Notes: generated by a model not told the origin, from the letters alone. A stretch of 64,000 bases of DNA from Motilibacter aurantiacus (GCF_011250645.1 NZ_JAANNO010000005.1:1-64000), one strand, 5' to 3'. Shown: positions 32,091 through 40,978, counted from the first letter of the stretch. Numbers and translations: made by a program.

Positions 32091-35000
32091 TCCACCACCC
32101 CCCTGCCCTCGGGCTGCGCGGGGCAGGCCCGACGGTAGGGGCAGCGGGCGCAGGCGTCGCTCGGGGTCGGCGCGAAGTCCTCGCCGACGACGCGGGCCAC
32201 CGCACCGGCGAGCAGGTCCTCGACCCAGGTGCGCCCGTGCTCGTCGCGCTCGGGAGCGGCCTGGCGCTGCACCTTCGGCATCCCGGAGTCCTCGACCCGC
32301 AGCTGCACCAGCTCCGCCCCGCCGGTGCGCGGGCCGTCGGCGGGGGCGCCCTCCGGCAGCAGCCCGTCGAACGCCCCGGCCTCCGTCGCCAGCTGGTAGG
32401 CCCCGAGCTGCGGGTGCACCGCCACCTCTCCCGAGGAGGGCGGCGTCTTGCCGGTCTTGAAGTCGACGACGTGGACCAGTCCGTCGGCGTCGAGCTCGAC
32501 CCGGTCGGCCGTCCCGCGCAGCACCACCGTCCCGTCCGGCGTCGGGACCTCGACCCGGAACTCGTGCTCGGTCGCGAGCAGCCTGCGCCCGCGGGCGGCG
32601 GTGGCGGCGTGCCAGGCCAGGAACCGGCGCACGGCATCGCTGGCCGCCGCGCGCTGCTGCGCAGACTGCCACCGCGCCTCGAAGGCGAGCGAGTCCCAGA
32701 CGGCGTCGATGCGCGCGTCCAGCGCGGCCTGCTCGGCCGGCAGCCCGCCGCGGGCCACCTCGTCGGCGAGCACGTGCACGACCCGGCCGAACCCGATCGC
32801 GGCCGTCGTGGGCGCGTCGGCGGCCGCCTCGTGCTGGAGGAACCAGCGCAGCGGGCAGGCGGTGAGCCCCGACAGGGACGAGCCGGACATGCGGATCGCC
32901 GCGCCCTCCTCCAGCAGCGGCCGCCCCGGGTCCGTGACGTCGAGCAGCCCCCACCAGCGCGAGGGGTGCGCGGCGGGGACGAGCGGAACGCCGCGGTCGT
33001 CCACGGCGGCGGCGAGGTCGGCGAGGCGGCGGGCGGCGGCGGCGCGCAGCGCGGGGGTCTCGGCCGGGTCCACCGCCGCGCGTCGCAGGTCGGCGACGAG
33101 CCCGACCGCGGACAGCGGGCGCACGACCCGGCGGCTCACCGCCTCGACGGGCACGCCGAGCTCGTCGAGGAAACGGGAGGGCCGCTCGCCGTCGTCGTCC
33201 GCGCTCGCCACCGCGCTCACGACGAGCCGCTGCCGGGCGCGCGTCACCGCCACGTAGAACAGCCGGCGCTCCTCGGCGAGCACCTCCGACGGGCCGGGCG
33301 GCTCGGTCAGCCCGTGCCGGCCGAGCCGGTCCGGCTCCAGCAGCGACCCGCGCCGGCGCAGGTCGGGCCAGACGCCCTCCTGCACGCCGAGCACCACGAC
33401 CAGGTCCCACTCCAGCCCCTTGGACCGGTGCGCCGTCAGCACCCGCACCGCCTCCGTGCGGGCCGAGCCCTCGGCCAGCGTGTCGCCGGGGATGTGCTGG
33501 GCGCCGAGCTCGGCGAGGAGCAGCCGCGCCCCTCGGACCCCGGGCCGCTCGTCGGCCCGGGCCGCCGCGTCGAACAGTGCGACCACCGCGTCGAGGTCGC
33601 GGTCGGCCGCCCGCCCCGCCGCGCCCCCGTCGTACGCCGCCTGCTCCAGGCGCCGGGGCCAGCGGGTGCCGTCCCAGAGCACCCAGAGCGCCTCCTCGGC
33701 CGGCCCGCCGTCGTGCAGCACGGCCGACGCCTTCGCCAGCAGCGAGCCGAGCGCGCGGACGGGGGCGGCCAGCCGGTCCTCCGCGGCGACCAGGCGCCGC
33801 GGGTCGAGCAGCGCGTCGCGCAGCAGCTGGTCCGACGGGGTGACGGGCCGGCCGGCGGCCTTCTCCTCCGCCCTCAGCTCGCGGGCGAGCGCGCGCAGCC
33901 GGCCCGCCTCGGCGCCGCCGAGCGGCGAGAGCAGCAGGGTGCGGGCCTGCTCGGGGCTGGGGCGCCGCGGGCCGCCGGGCTCAGCGGGCTCGTCGTCGCC
34001 GAGCCCGCTGGCCACCGTGAGCGCGAGCAGCAGCGGGGCCACGGCGGGCTCCTCGGCGAGGGGCAGCTCGTCGCCGGCCACGGCGACCGGGACGCCCGCA
34101 GCCCCGAGCACCCGTCGCACGAGCGGGACCGAGCGGCGCCCGCTGCGCACCAGCACGGCCATCCGGCTCCAGGGGACCCCGTCCTCGAGGTGGGCGCGGC
34201 GCAACAGGTCGGCCGTGGCATCGGCCTCGGCAGCGGCCGACGGGTAGGTGCGCACCTGCACCCGGCCCGGCTCCGCCACCCCCGGGACCAGCGCCCGGTG
34301 CTCGGCGACCTGCTCGCGGGGCAGGGACCGGATCGGCAGCCGGCACGCGACCGAGCGGCTGGCGGCCAGCAGCCGCTCGCCCGCCCGGCGGGAGCGGCGC
34401 AGGGTGACGACCGGGGCCGGCTCGCCGTCCGCGCGGGCGAAGCGGTCGGGGAACTCGAGGATGCCGCTGATGTCGGCCCCGCGGAAGGCGTAGATCGACT
34501 GGTCCGGGTCGCCCACCGCCACGAGGTGGCGGCCGTCGCCCGCGATCGCCTGCAGCAGCCGCTCCTGGGCCGGGTCGGTGTCCTGGTACTCGTCGACGAA
34601 CACGGCGGCGAACCGCCGGCGCAGCGCCGACTGCGTCTCCGGCTCCTCGGCCAGGGCGGCCGCGCGGTGCACCAGCTCGGCGTAGTCGACCGCGCCCATC
34701 GCGTCGAGGACGTAGAGGTACTCGTTGAAGAAGGCCGCCGCCGCGGCCCAGTCGTCCCGGCCGGCCCGCTCGGCGGCGCGAGCCAGGTCCGGCGGGTCGA
34801 GGCCCAGCTCGCGGGCGCGCGCGACCACGGCGCGCACCTCCTCCGCGAGGCCGCGCGTCCCGAGGGCGGCGCGCAGCCGCTCGGGCCACTGCACCTGTCC
34901 CACGCCCTCGCCGATGCCGGCGAGCAGCTCGCGCACCGCGACGTCCTGCTCCGGGCCGGACAGCAGCCGCAGCTCGGCGTCGTCGTCCGGGAGCGCAGCG

Positions 35001-35374
35001 GTCGAGCGGTGGGTGCGCAGGGCCCACAGGCAGAAGGAGTGGAACGTCCAGGCCACCGGCGCCCCGGTCGCCCCGCCGAGCCGGGCCGTGACCCGCTCAC
35101 GCAGCTCCAGCGCCGCCCGGCGGCTGAAGGTGAGCACGAGCACCTGCTCCGGCTGCAGCGGCGAGACCGGGTCCTCGGCCAGGGCGGCGACCGACTCCAC
35201 GAGCGTCGTCGTCTTCCCCGTGCCGGGCCCGGCGAGGACGAGCAGCGGCCCCGAGCGGTGCGCCGCCACGCGCGCCTGGGCGTCGTCGAGGGCGACGGCC
35301 CCGGCCGCGCGCGCGGGGACGTGGATCCGGTGGGCCGGCCGGTGGGTCGGCCGGGAGACGGGTGCGGCGGTCAT
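32087..35374 (-). CDS. adnA: AdnA subunit of helicase-nuclease AdnAB
   Basis: This 1095-residue protein has a UvrD-like motor (Walker A AGPGTGKTTT at 48-57, motif II VFVDEYQDTD, SIYAFRGAD, YVAVTRARQRL) followed by a RecB-type nuclease. The nuclease part shows GTADRVELD, VVDFKTGK and an iron-sulfur cluster signature: one Cys in TACPLRWFL and three in DACARCPYRRACP near the end. The two-motor, two-nuclease AdnAB dimer processes double-strand breaks and supports RecA loading. ATG at 35374; a weak GGAAG site precedes it. It forms an operon with adnB and the MmcQ gene. Confidence 0.95.
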   Translation of the reverse strand: MTAAPVSRPTHRPAHRIHVPARAAGAVALDDAQARVAAHRSGPLLVLAGPGTGKTTTLVESVAALAEDPVSPLQPEQVLVLTFSRRAALELRERVTARLGGATGAPVAWTFHSFCLWALRTHRSTAALPDDDAELRLLSGPEQDVAVRELLAGIGEGVGQVQWPERLRAALGTRGLAEEVRAVVARARELGLDPPDLARAAERAGRDDWAAAAAFFNEYLYVLDAMGAVDYAELVHRAAALAEEPETQSALRRRFAAVFVDEYQDTDPAQERLLQAIAGDGRHLVAVGDPDQSIYAFRGADISGILEFPDRFARADGEPAPVVTLRRSRRAGERLLAASRSVACRLPIRSLPREQVAEHRALVPGVAEPGRVQVRTYPSAAAEADATADLLRRAHLEDGVPWSRMAVLVRSGRRSVPLVRRVLGAAGVPVAVAGDELPLAEEPAVAPLLLALTVASGLGDDEPAEPGGPRRPSPEQARTLLLSPLGGAEAGRLRALARELRAEEKAAGRPVTPSDQLLRDALLDPRRLVAAEDRLAAPVRALGSLLAKASAVLHDGGPAEEALWVLWDGTRWPRRLEQAAYDGGAAGRAADRDLDAVVALFDAAARADERPGVRGARLLLAELGAQHIPGDTLAEGSARTEAVRVLTAHRSKGLEWDLVVVLGVQEGVWPDLRRRGSLLEPDRLGRHGLTEPPGPSEVLAEERRLFYVAVTRARQRLVVSAVASADDDGERPSRFLDELGVPVEAVSRRVVRPLSAVGLVADLRRAAVDPAETPALRAAAARRLADLAAAVDDRGVPLVPAAHPSRWWGLLDVTDPGRPLLEEGAAIRMSGSSLSGLTACPLRWFLQHEAAADAPTTAAIGFGRVVHVLADEVARGGLPAEQAALDARIDAVWDSLAFEARWQSAQQRAAASDAVRRFLAWHAATAARGRRLLATEHEFRVEVPTPDGTVVLRGTADRVELDADGLVHVVDFKTGKTPPSSGEVAVHPQLGAYQLATEAGAFDGLLPEGAPADGPRTGGAELVQLRVEDSGMPKVQRQAAPERDEHGRTWVEDLLAGAVARVVGEDFAPTPSDACARCPYRRACPAQPEGRGVVE

Positions 35375-35556
35375 GGTGCTTCCACTTCACCACGCCCCAC
35401 CGACAGTGCGGGTGTGCTCGCGCCGGAGGCCCTCGCCGTGCCGCCCTCGGGCGGCCGAGCCGACCACCGGCCCGCGCCGCGCGGGCCGGCGCGTGCGCCG
35501 GCCCGCCCGACCCCGCGGCAGCGCCGTGCGGTGCCGGCCCGCTCGGGGCGGCTCCT

Positions 35557-35733
35557 TCAGTGCCGGCGGTACTGGAACGCCGCCGACCCCTTGCCCTGGC
35601 GGCCCTGCAGGTGCCGCGGGGGCACGGGCCCCTTGCCGCGCGACCGCTGCGCCGCGGGTGGCGTCGCGGGGATCCCGCTGCGGTCGTTCGTGCGCTGGGG
35701 GTCGAGGGAGATGTAGGGGAACACGTTTCGCAT
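35557..35733 (-). CDS. Small basic hypothetical protein upstream of adnA
   Basis: ATG at 35733 is preceded by GGAGG at 5-nt spacing. The 58-residue product begins MRNVFPYISLDPQRTND and is then Arg/Gly/Pro-rich and probably disordered (RSRGKGPVPPRHLQGRQGKG). Codon third positions are mostly G or C, as in real genes here. No family is recognised. It lies 182 bp upstream of adnA on the same strand and may be cotranscribed. Confidence 0.55.
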   Translation of the reverse strand: MRNVFPYISLDPQRTNDRSGIPATPPAAQRSRGKGPVPPRHLQGRQGKGSAAFQYRRH

Positions 35734-35944
35734 GTCAGCCTCCGGAAGGACGGTCTCGGGACGGCTGGGCACGGCGAGAGGGCCACTGCGGGCAGGTCGA
35801 CCCTGCGCTCGGCACGCAAGGGCCGCTCGGCAGGACAGGACGTCGTCTCACCGCGACCAGGCGGGACGGCAGCCCACCGGGCACTGAGCCGCGGGCGTGG
35901 GCGCGTACGAACGTCAGAGGATCACGCAGAGAACGGTAGGACCG

Positions 35945-36271
35945 TCAGTCCGGGCCGCGCAAGGCATTAACGTCCGGCCCCTCGGGCACCCATCGACACC
36001 GAGCCAGGTCCACCCGCTGCCCCCGCAGCGGCACGCCGTCCTCCGCCAGCCGGCGCAGGGCCTGCTCCTCGTGGCCGGGGGCCGGCAGGCCGCCCGCACG
36101 GACGACGCGCCACCAGGCGACACCGCCGCCCCACTCGGACATCACCCGGCCCACCCCGCGCGGCCCGCCCTCGCCCAGGAGCTCGGCGATGTCGCCGTAC
36201 GTCGCGACCTGCCCCCGCGGGATGCTCTCGACCACCCGGAGGACGCGCTCGGCGTACGGCGTCGGGACCAC
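35945..36271 (-). CDS. Alkyltransferase-like (ATL) protein, MGMT family without the active-site Cys
   Basis: This 108-residue protein is the DNA-binding half of the O6-alkylguanine-DNA alkyltransferase family (PRGQVATYGDIAELLG, GGPRGVGRVMSE). The PCHRV motif that carries the methyl-accepting Cys reads AWWRVV, with Trp in the Cys position. Such ATL proteins bind alkylated guanine without repairing it and hand the lesion to nucleotide-excision repair. GTG at 36271 lies 7 bases after TACGCT, so the mRNA is leaderless. The neighbourhood fits Rv3204. Confidence 0.92.
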   Translation of the reverse strand: MVPTPYAERVLRVVESIPRGQVATYGDIAELLGEGGPRGVGRVMSEWGGGVAWWRVVRAGGLPAPGHEEQALRRLAEDGVPLRGQRVDLARCRWVPEGPDVNALRGPD

Positions 36272-36312
36272 CAGCAGGAGCGTAGGCGGCCGATCGGGGG
36301 TAGGTGAGCGAG

Positions 36313-36588
36313 GTGACCGAGACCCCGTTCGACGACGTGCCCCGGACCGACGAGGTGGAGGGCTCCGCCGGCCAGGGCGGCGCCGACGTGGAGCGTGCGG
36401 CGGGAGGCGCGGCGCGTACCGACGTCGGAGGCGTCGATGGCCGCGTCGATGGCCGCGTCGATGGCCGTGTCGATGGCCGCGTCGATGCCGGCGTCGATGC
36501 CGGCGTCGACGTCGAGGGCGCTGCCTTCGGCGACGCGAGGCCTGCGGCCGACCTCACACCGGACGACCCGGCGGTACGCGGCACCTGA
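36313..36588 (+). CDS. Acidic low-complexity protein with VDGR/VDAG repeats
   Basis: This 91-residue protein starts (V)TETPFDDVPRTDEVEG, has a central run of four VDGR and two VDAG units, and ends in an acidic Ala-rich tail. The GTG at 36313 was chosen over GTG 36304 because it makes the N-terminus align with the next gene, which starts MSETPFPEP. It is divergent from the ATL gene across a very short region. The repeat run is encoded by a 12-bp tandem repeat, so length variation between strains is likely. No function assigned. Confidence 0.5.
   Translation: MTETPFDDVPRTDEVEGSAGQGGADVERAAGGAARTDVGGVDGRVDGRVDGRVDGRVDAGVDAGVDVEGAAFGDARPAADLTPDDPAVRGT
36433..36504. repeat. 12-bp tandem repeat, six units
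   Basis: Six consecutive 12-base units: four of GTCGATGGCCGC (one with a final T) and two of GTCGATGCCGGC. They are in frame with the acidic protein and encode VDGR/VDAG. There are no spacers. Confidence 0.9.
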
Positions 36589-36625
36589 GCGTGCGTCGCG
36601 CCCGGGCGTGGGTAGGAGCCCGCCC

Positions 36626-36817
36626 ATGAGCGAGACACCGTTCCCCGAACCGCCCGTCACCCCCGACCCGCAGGCCGCGACCGAGGAGAACGACGAGTCG
36701 CTGTACGACTCGCAGGAGTCCGTGCGCGACCGCGTGCAGGGCACCGGGGTGTCCGACGACGACCCCGGCTCGTTCCTCAACGAGGACAACATGGGGATGC
36801 GCAACACCGACGTGTAG
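36626..36817 (+). CDS. Small acidic protein, possible paralogue of the preceding gene
   Basis: ATG at 36626 has AGGAG at 7-nt spacing. The 63-residue product is strongly acidic (ATEENDESLYDSQESV, GVSDDDPGSFLNED) and ends GMRNTDV. Its first six residues, MSETPF, resemble the start of the upstream acidic protein. It is followed by a strong bidirectional terminator shared with moeZ. No known domain. Confidence 0.65.
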   Translation: MSETPFPEPPVTPDPQAATEENDESLYDSQESVRDRVQGTGVSDDDPGSFLNEDNMGMRNTDV

Positions 36818-36864
36818 CCCCGGCCGCCACCCGGGACAACACACCGCAGCACCCCGGACGGCAC

Positions 36865-36898
36865 GGAGGCCGCCCGCGCTGGTGCGCGGGCGGCCTCC
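36865..36898. terminator. Bidirectional terminator between the acidic gene and moeZ
   Basis: A perfect 15-bp stem (36865-36879 with 36884-36898) with the 4-nt loop TGGT lies midway between the two convergent stops. It is GC-only at the base and lacks a long T run, typical of high-GC actinobacterial terminators. Confidence 0.75.
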
Positions 36899-36915
36899 TG
36901 CCGCACGGGGAGAGC

Positions 36916-38091
36916 TCAGTACGCGGGCTGGCTCGGGTCGATCTGGTTGACCCAGGCGGAGACGCCGCCACCGACGTGGACCGCGTCGGCGAAGCCGGCG
37001 CCCTTGAGGATCGCCAGCGTCTCGGCGGAGCGGATGCCGGTCTTGCAGTGCAGGACGACCTGCTTGTCCTGCGGCAGCTTCTCGAGGGCGGACCCGTTGA
37101 GGAACTCGCCCTTGGGGATCAGCACCGAGGTCGGGATGCGGTTGATCTCGTACTCGTTGGGCTCGCGGACGTCGACGATGACGAAGTCGCGCTCGCCGTT
37201 GTCGCGCTCCTTGATCCACTGCTCGAGCTGGGAGACCGAGATCGTCGAGCCCTTGACGGCCTCGGAGGCCTCCTCGGACACCGCGCCGCAGAACGCCTCG
37301 TAGTCCCCCAGCAGGCCGGTGATCGGCTCGCCGTTGGGGTCCTTGCGCAGCTTGAGCGTGCGGTAGGACATCTCGAGTGCGTCGTAGACCATCAGCCGGC
37401 CGAGCAGCGGCTCGCCGATGCCGGTGATGAGCTTGATCGCCTCGGTCACCATGATCGAGCCGATGGACGCGCAGAGCACGCCCAGCACGCCGCCCTCGGC
37501 GCAGGAGGGCACCATGCCGGGGGGCGGGGGCTCGGGGTAGAGGTCGCGGTACTGCGGGCCGTGCTCGGCCCAGAAGACGCTGACCTGGCCCTCGAAGCGG
37601 TAGATCGAGCCCCAGACGTAGGGCTTGCCGAGCAGCACCGCCGCGTCGTTGACGAGGTAGCGCGTGGCGAAGTTGTCCGTGCCGTCGAGGATGAGGTCGT
37701 ACGGCTCGAAGATGCGCAGCACGTTGTCCTCGTCGAGGCGCTCCTCGTGCAGGACCACGTTGACGTAGGGGTTGACCTCGGCGACCGACTCCTGGGCCGA
37801 GAGGGCCTTGGGCTTGCCGATGTCGGACTGGCCATGGATGACCTGGCGCTGGAGGTTGGACTCGTCGACGGTGTCGAAGTCGACGATGCCGAGCGTGCCC
37901 ACGCCCGCCGCGGCGAGGTAGAGCAGTGCCGGGCTGCCGAGGCCGCCCGCGCCGACGACGAGGACCTTCGCGTTCTTCAGGCGCTTCTGTCCGACCATGC
38001 CCACGTCAGGGATGATCAGGTGACGCGAGTAGCGGCGCACCTCGTCGATCGTGAGCTCGTCCGCCGGCTCGACGAGTGGAGGCAGGGGCAC
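36916..38091 (-). CDS. moeZ: Adenylyltransferase/sulfurtransferase MoeZ
   Basis: This 391-residue protein has an N-terminal ThiF/MoeB domain with the nucleotide motif VVGAGGLGSPALL near residue 45, the adenylation-site DFDTVDESNLQRQ and the PSCAEGGVLG Cys segment, then a C-terminal rhodanese domain (VIVDVREPNEYE, active-site loop HCKTGIRSAE). MoeZ adenylates and thiocarboxylates small ubiquitin-like sulfur carriers such as MoaD and CysO. The zinc-binding CxxC pairs of E. coli MoeB are not evident. GTG at 38091 follows GGAGA. No sulfur-carrier gene is adjacent, but moaE lies at 5.7 kb. Confidence 0.95.
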   Translation of the reverse strand: MPLPPLVEPADELTIDEVRRYSRHLIIPDVGMVGQKRLKNAKVLVVGAGGLGSPALLYLAAAGVGTLGIVDFDTVDESNLQRQVIHGQSDIGKPKALSAQESVAEVNPYVNVVLHEERLDEDNVLRIFEPYDLILDGTDNFATRYLVNDAAVLLGKPYVWGSIYRFEGQVSVFWAEHGPQYRDLYPEPPPPGMVPSCAEGGVLGVLCASIGSIMVTEAIKLITGIGEPLLGRLMVYDALEMSYRTLKLRKDPNGEPITGLLGDYEAFCGAVSEEASEAVKGSTISVSQLEQWIKERDNGERDFVIVDVREPNEYEINRIPTSVLIPKGEFLNGSALEKLPQDKQVVLHCKTGIRSAETLAILKGAGFADAVHVGGGVSAWVNQIDPSQPAY

Positions 38092-38269
38092 AGCGTTCTC
38101 CTTCCGTTGTTCTGCGCAACGCCACCCTCGGCGCCGGGGATTCCCGGGGCCCCGGGGCGGGCACTGCGCCCATGGTCCCAGCCCGAGTGGGTACGCGGGA
38201 CACCGAAGGGCGGCTTCCGCCCGGACACACCGCGGCGAACGACGCACGACCGAGCCCGAGGAGTGCCAG

Positions 38270-38512
38270 ATGACCGACACCGACCTGCCCGGCGACGCCT
38301 TCGGGGCCGACGGCGACACCCCTGCCGGCGGCCCCGCCGAAAGCGCCGCCGACCCCGAGGCGAACGAGGCCGACGCGCTGGAGCAGGCCACCGAGCTCGA
38401 CGACCGCGACACCGGGCCCGCCATGCCGGTCACGAGCCTCGCCGAGGCCACGGAGGCCGACCTGGCCGAGCAGGGCCAGGTGGTCGCCTTCGACGAGGAC
38501 GACTACCGCTGA
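38270..38512 (+). CDS. Small acidic protein divergent from moeZ
   Basis: ATG at 38270 follows GAGGAG at 6-nt spacing. The 80-residue product is highly acidic and Ala-rich, probably disordered, with a more conserved-looking C-terminus LAEQGQVVAFDEDDYR. It is divergent from moeZ and overlaps the 3' end of the convergent MarR gene by 10 bp. It is not homologous to a ThiS/MoaD-type carrier: there is no C-terminal Gly-Gly. Function unknown. Confidence 0.65.
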   Translation: MTDTDLPGDAFGADGDTPAGGPAESAADPEANEADALEQATELDDRDTGPAMPVTSLAEATEADLAEQGQVVAFDEDDYR

Positions 38513-38973
38513 CCCGTGCCCGGCGCGGGGCAGTCGGCCGCGGGCAAGGCGTCCACCACGCGGCGCAGCAGCGCCAGCAGCGTTGCCCGCTCGTCCTCGC
38601 CCAGCACGCCGAACGCCCGGACGGCCGACTCGTGCGCCCGCCGGCGCAGCTGGCCGTGGACCCGCTCGCCCTCGGGGGTGACGTGCACGCGGTAGCTGCG
38701 CCGGTTCGCGGGGTCCTGCTCGCGCCGGAGGAGGCCGGACTGCTCGAGCGGGTCGACCAGATCGGTGGCCGACCGGGGCCCGATGTGCAGCCGCTCGGCG
38801 AGCGCGCCCATGGACGGGGGCTCGGCGAAGCGGGCGACCGTACGCAGCGCGCGCGCCTGCGCCGGGGTGATGCCGAGGTCCTCGACCTCGGCCCCGGCGG
38901 AGCGCCGCAGCCGCCACTGCAGGGCGCGCATGGTCTCGGCGATCTCGTACGCCACCGGGTCGGTGCCCGCCAT
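38503..38973 (-). CDS. MarR family transcriptional regulator
   Basis: This 156-residue winged-helix protein has the MarR layout: an N-terminal dimer helix, the HTH in PSMGALAERLHIGPRSATDLVDPLEQSG, the wing (EQDPANRRSYRVHVTPEG) and a C-terminal dimer helix. ATG at 38973 follows GGAGGAGG. It is divergent from an ABC exporter gene, and a perfect 17-bp palindrome sits between them, so it probably represses itself and the exporter until a drug-like ligand binds. Confidence 0.93.
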   Translation of the reverse strand: MAGTDPVAYEIAETMRALQWRLRRSAGAEVEDLGITPAQARALRTVARFAEPPSMGALAERLHIGPRSATDLVDPLEQSGLLRREQDPANRRSYRVHVTPEGERVHGQLRRRAHESAVRAFGVLGEDERATLLALLRRVVDALPAADCPAPGTGQR

Positions 38974-39010
38974 CGCTCCTCCTCCGGTCGCGGGGAATGA
39001 ACAGCGAGGG

Positions 39011-39027
39011 TACCTCATTATGAGGTA
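39011..39027. promoter_or_regulatory. Predicted MarR operator overlapping both promoters
   Basis: TACCTCAT-T-ATGAGGTA is a perfect 17-bp palindrome. It lies 37 bases upstream of the marR start and 40 bases upstream of the exporter start. Its centre forms CATAAT on the marR strand, a likely -10, and TATGGT (39034-39039) next to it is a likely -10 for the exporter. Occupancy would block both promoters. Confidence 0.85.
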
Positions 39028-39067
39028 GCCTCACTATGGTTCGACCCCTCGGCTCCCGGAGCTGCCC

Positions 39068-40846
39068 GTGCCCCCGACGTCCCTGGAGAAGGAGGCGCCC
39101 CGCGAAGGCCGGCGCATCCTCGCCCTCTTCCTCCCCCACCGCCTGCCGCTGGCCGGCGTGCTCCTGCTCATCCTGATCAGCTCGGCGGTCGGCCTGGCCA
39201 CGCCGTTCCTGCTGCGCGAGATCGTCGACGTGGCCCTGCCCCGCCAGGACATGGGCCTGCTCGCGGCGCTGACCGGCGCGCTCGTGGCCACCGTCGTCGT
39301 CACCAACGCGCTCGACGTCGTGCAGACGCTCATCGCCACCCGCGTGGGCCAGGCGGTGATGCACCGGCTGCGCGTGGACGTCTACGCCCACCTGCAGCGC
39401 ATGTCGCTCGCGTTCTTCTCCCGGACCCGCACCGGCGAGGTGCAGTCCCGGATCGCCAACGACATCGGCGGCATGGAGTCGGTGGTGACGACGACCGGGA
39501 CCGACTTCGTGTCCAGCTTCGCGATCGTGGTCATGACGTCGGTGGCGATGCTCGCCCTCGACTGGCGGCTCGCGCTGCTGTCGTTCGCGATCCTGCCGTT
39601 CTCGCTGTGGATGAACCGGCGGATCGGCCGCATGCGCCGCGCCATCACGGCCGAGCGCCAGCGCCGGCTCGCCGACATGACCTCCACCGTGCAGGAGTCG
39701 CTCTCGGTCTCGGGGATCCTGCTCTCGCGCACGACCGGCCGCTCCGAGGACCTCGTCGAGCGCTTCCGCAGGAGCTCCAAGGAGATCGCGGATCTCGAGG
39801 CCCGGTCCGAGCTGGCCGGGCAGTGGCAGTGGTCGCTCATCACGCTGTCGATGGCAGCGCTGCCCGCCGTGACGTACCTCGTCGGCGGGCACCTGCGCCA
39901 GGGCGGCACCGACCTCTCGATCGGCACCCTGGTCGCGCTCGTCGCCCTGCAGGGGCAGCTCTTCCGACCGCTGGCCATGCTGCTGCGGCTCGTCGTGCGC
40001 ATGCACAGCTCGCTGGCGCTGTTCTCCCGGGTGTTCGAGTACCTCGACACCCCCGTCGAGATCACCGAGCGCGCGGGCGCCCGAACCCTGACGGCGCCTC
40101 GTGGCGATGTGCGCTTCACCAATGTGAGATTCGCGTATTCGGACTCCGGGCCGGACGTGCTCCGGGACGTCGACATCGAGGTGCCCGCCGGCACCACCCT
40201 CGCCGTGGTCGGCGCGACCGGCTCGGGCAAGACCACGCTGGGCTACCTGCTCACCCGGCTCTACGACGTCGGCTCCGGCAGCATCACCATAGACGGCGTC
40301 GACGTCCGTGACCTGACCGCGCGCTCGCTCGCCGACACGGTCGGGGTGGTGAGCCAGGAGACGTACCTCCTCCACGCGACGATCGCGGAGAACCTGCGCT
40401 TCGCCAAGCCGGACGCGAGCGACGAGGAGCTCGTCGCGGCGGCACGGACCGCCCAGGTGCACGACCTCATCGCCGCCCTGCCGCAGGGCTACGACACGGT
40501 GGTCGGCGAGCGCGGCTACCGGTTCTCCGGCGGGGAGAAGCAGCGCATCGCCCTGGCCCGCACCGTGCTGCGCAACCCGCCGGTGCTGCTGCTCGACGAG
40601 GCCACCAGCGCTCTGGACACCCGGACCGAGCGGCTGATGACCGAGGCCCTGGAGCAGGTCGCGGCCGAGCGCACCACGATCACCATCGCCCACCGGCTCT
40701 CCACCGTCCGGGACGCCGACCAGATCGTCGTCCTCGACCGGGGGCGGGTCGTCGAGCGTGGCACCCACGAGCAGCTGCTCGCCCTCGGCGGGCGGTACGC
40801 CGACCTCGTCGCCCGCGACGCCGCCGGCTATGCCTCCGCGGCCTGA
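39068..40846 (+). CDS. ABC transporter, fused permease and ATPase (multidrug-type exporter)
   Basis: This 592-residue half-transporter has six predicted membrane helices in residues 15-320 (ABC exporter type 1) and a nucleotide-binding domain with Walker A GATGSGKTT (about 382-390), Q loop VVSQETYLLHA, signature FSGGEKQR (about 486) and Walker B VLLLDEATSALD with the D loop. It should act as a homodimer exporting a hydrophobic compound or lipid. The GTG start at 39068 matches the track of the fold. The divergent MarR and shared operator point to induction by the exported compound. Confidence 0.93.
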   Translation: MPPTSLEKEAPREGRRILALFLPHRLPLAGVLLLILISSAVGLATPFLLREIVDVALPRQDMGLLAALTGALVATVVVTNALDVVQTLIATRVGQAVMHRLRVDVYAHLQRMSLAFFSRTRTGEVQSRIANDIGGMESVVTTTGTDFVSSFAIVVMTSVAMLALDWRLALLSFAILPFSLWMNRRIGRMRRAITAERQRRLADMTSTVQESLSVSGILLSRTTGRSEDLVERFRRSSKEIADLEARSELAGQWQWSLITLSMAALPAVTYLVGGHLRQGGTDLSIGTLVALVALQGQLFRPLAMLLRLVVRMHSSLALFSRVFEYLDTPVEITERAGARTLTAPRGDVRFTNVRFAYSDSGPDVLRDVDIEVPAGTTLAVVGATGSGKTTLGYLLTRLYDVGSGSITIDGVDVRDLTARSLADTVGVVSQETYLLHATIAENLRFAKPDASDEELVAAARTAQVHDLIAALPQGYDTVVGERGYRFSGGEKQRIALARTVLRNPPVLLLDEATSALDTRTERLMTEALEQVAAERTTITIAHRLSTVRDADQIVVLDRGRVVERGTHEQLLALGGRYADLVARDAAGYASAA

Positions 40847-40978
40847 CCGGCGCCCGCCTCCCCGGGCCGCCTCCCCGGGCCGGCGGCCCGGTGATTCGCG
40901 GGCAGTGAACGCGGGCGGGGACGGCCTCGCCTGCGGGGTAGCCTGCGGCTGCCGTCCAGCCACACAGAAGGAGTCGTC

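Noticed and set aside
28833-33410. Single 1525-codon frame suggesting adnB is much longer
   Set aside because: The extra part overlaps adnA out of frame and has shadow composition; GTG 32090 overlapping the adnA stop is the natural start.
32237-35716. A 1159-codon open frame on the plus strand opposite adnA
   Set aside because: It mirrors adnA codons; the composition is Arg/Gly/Ala/Pro-rich without domains. Similar long antisense frames occur opposite every large gene here because of high GC.
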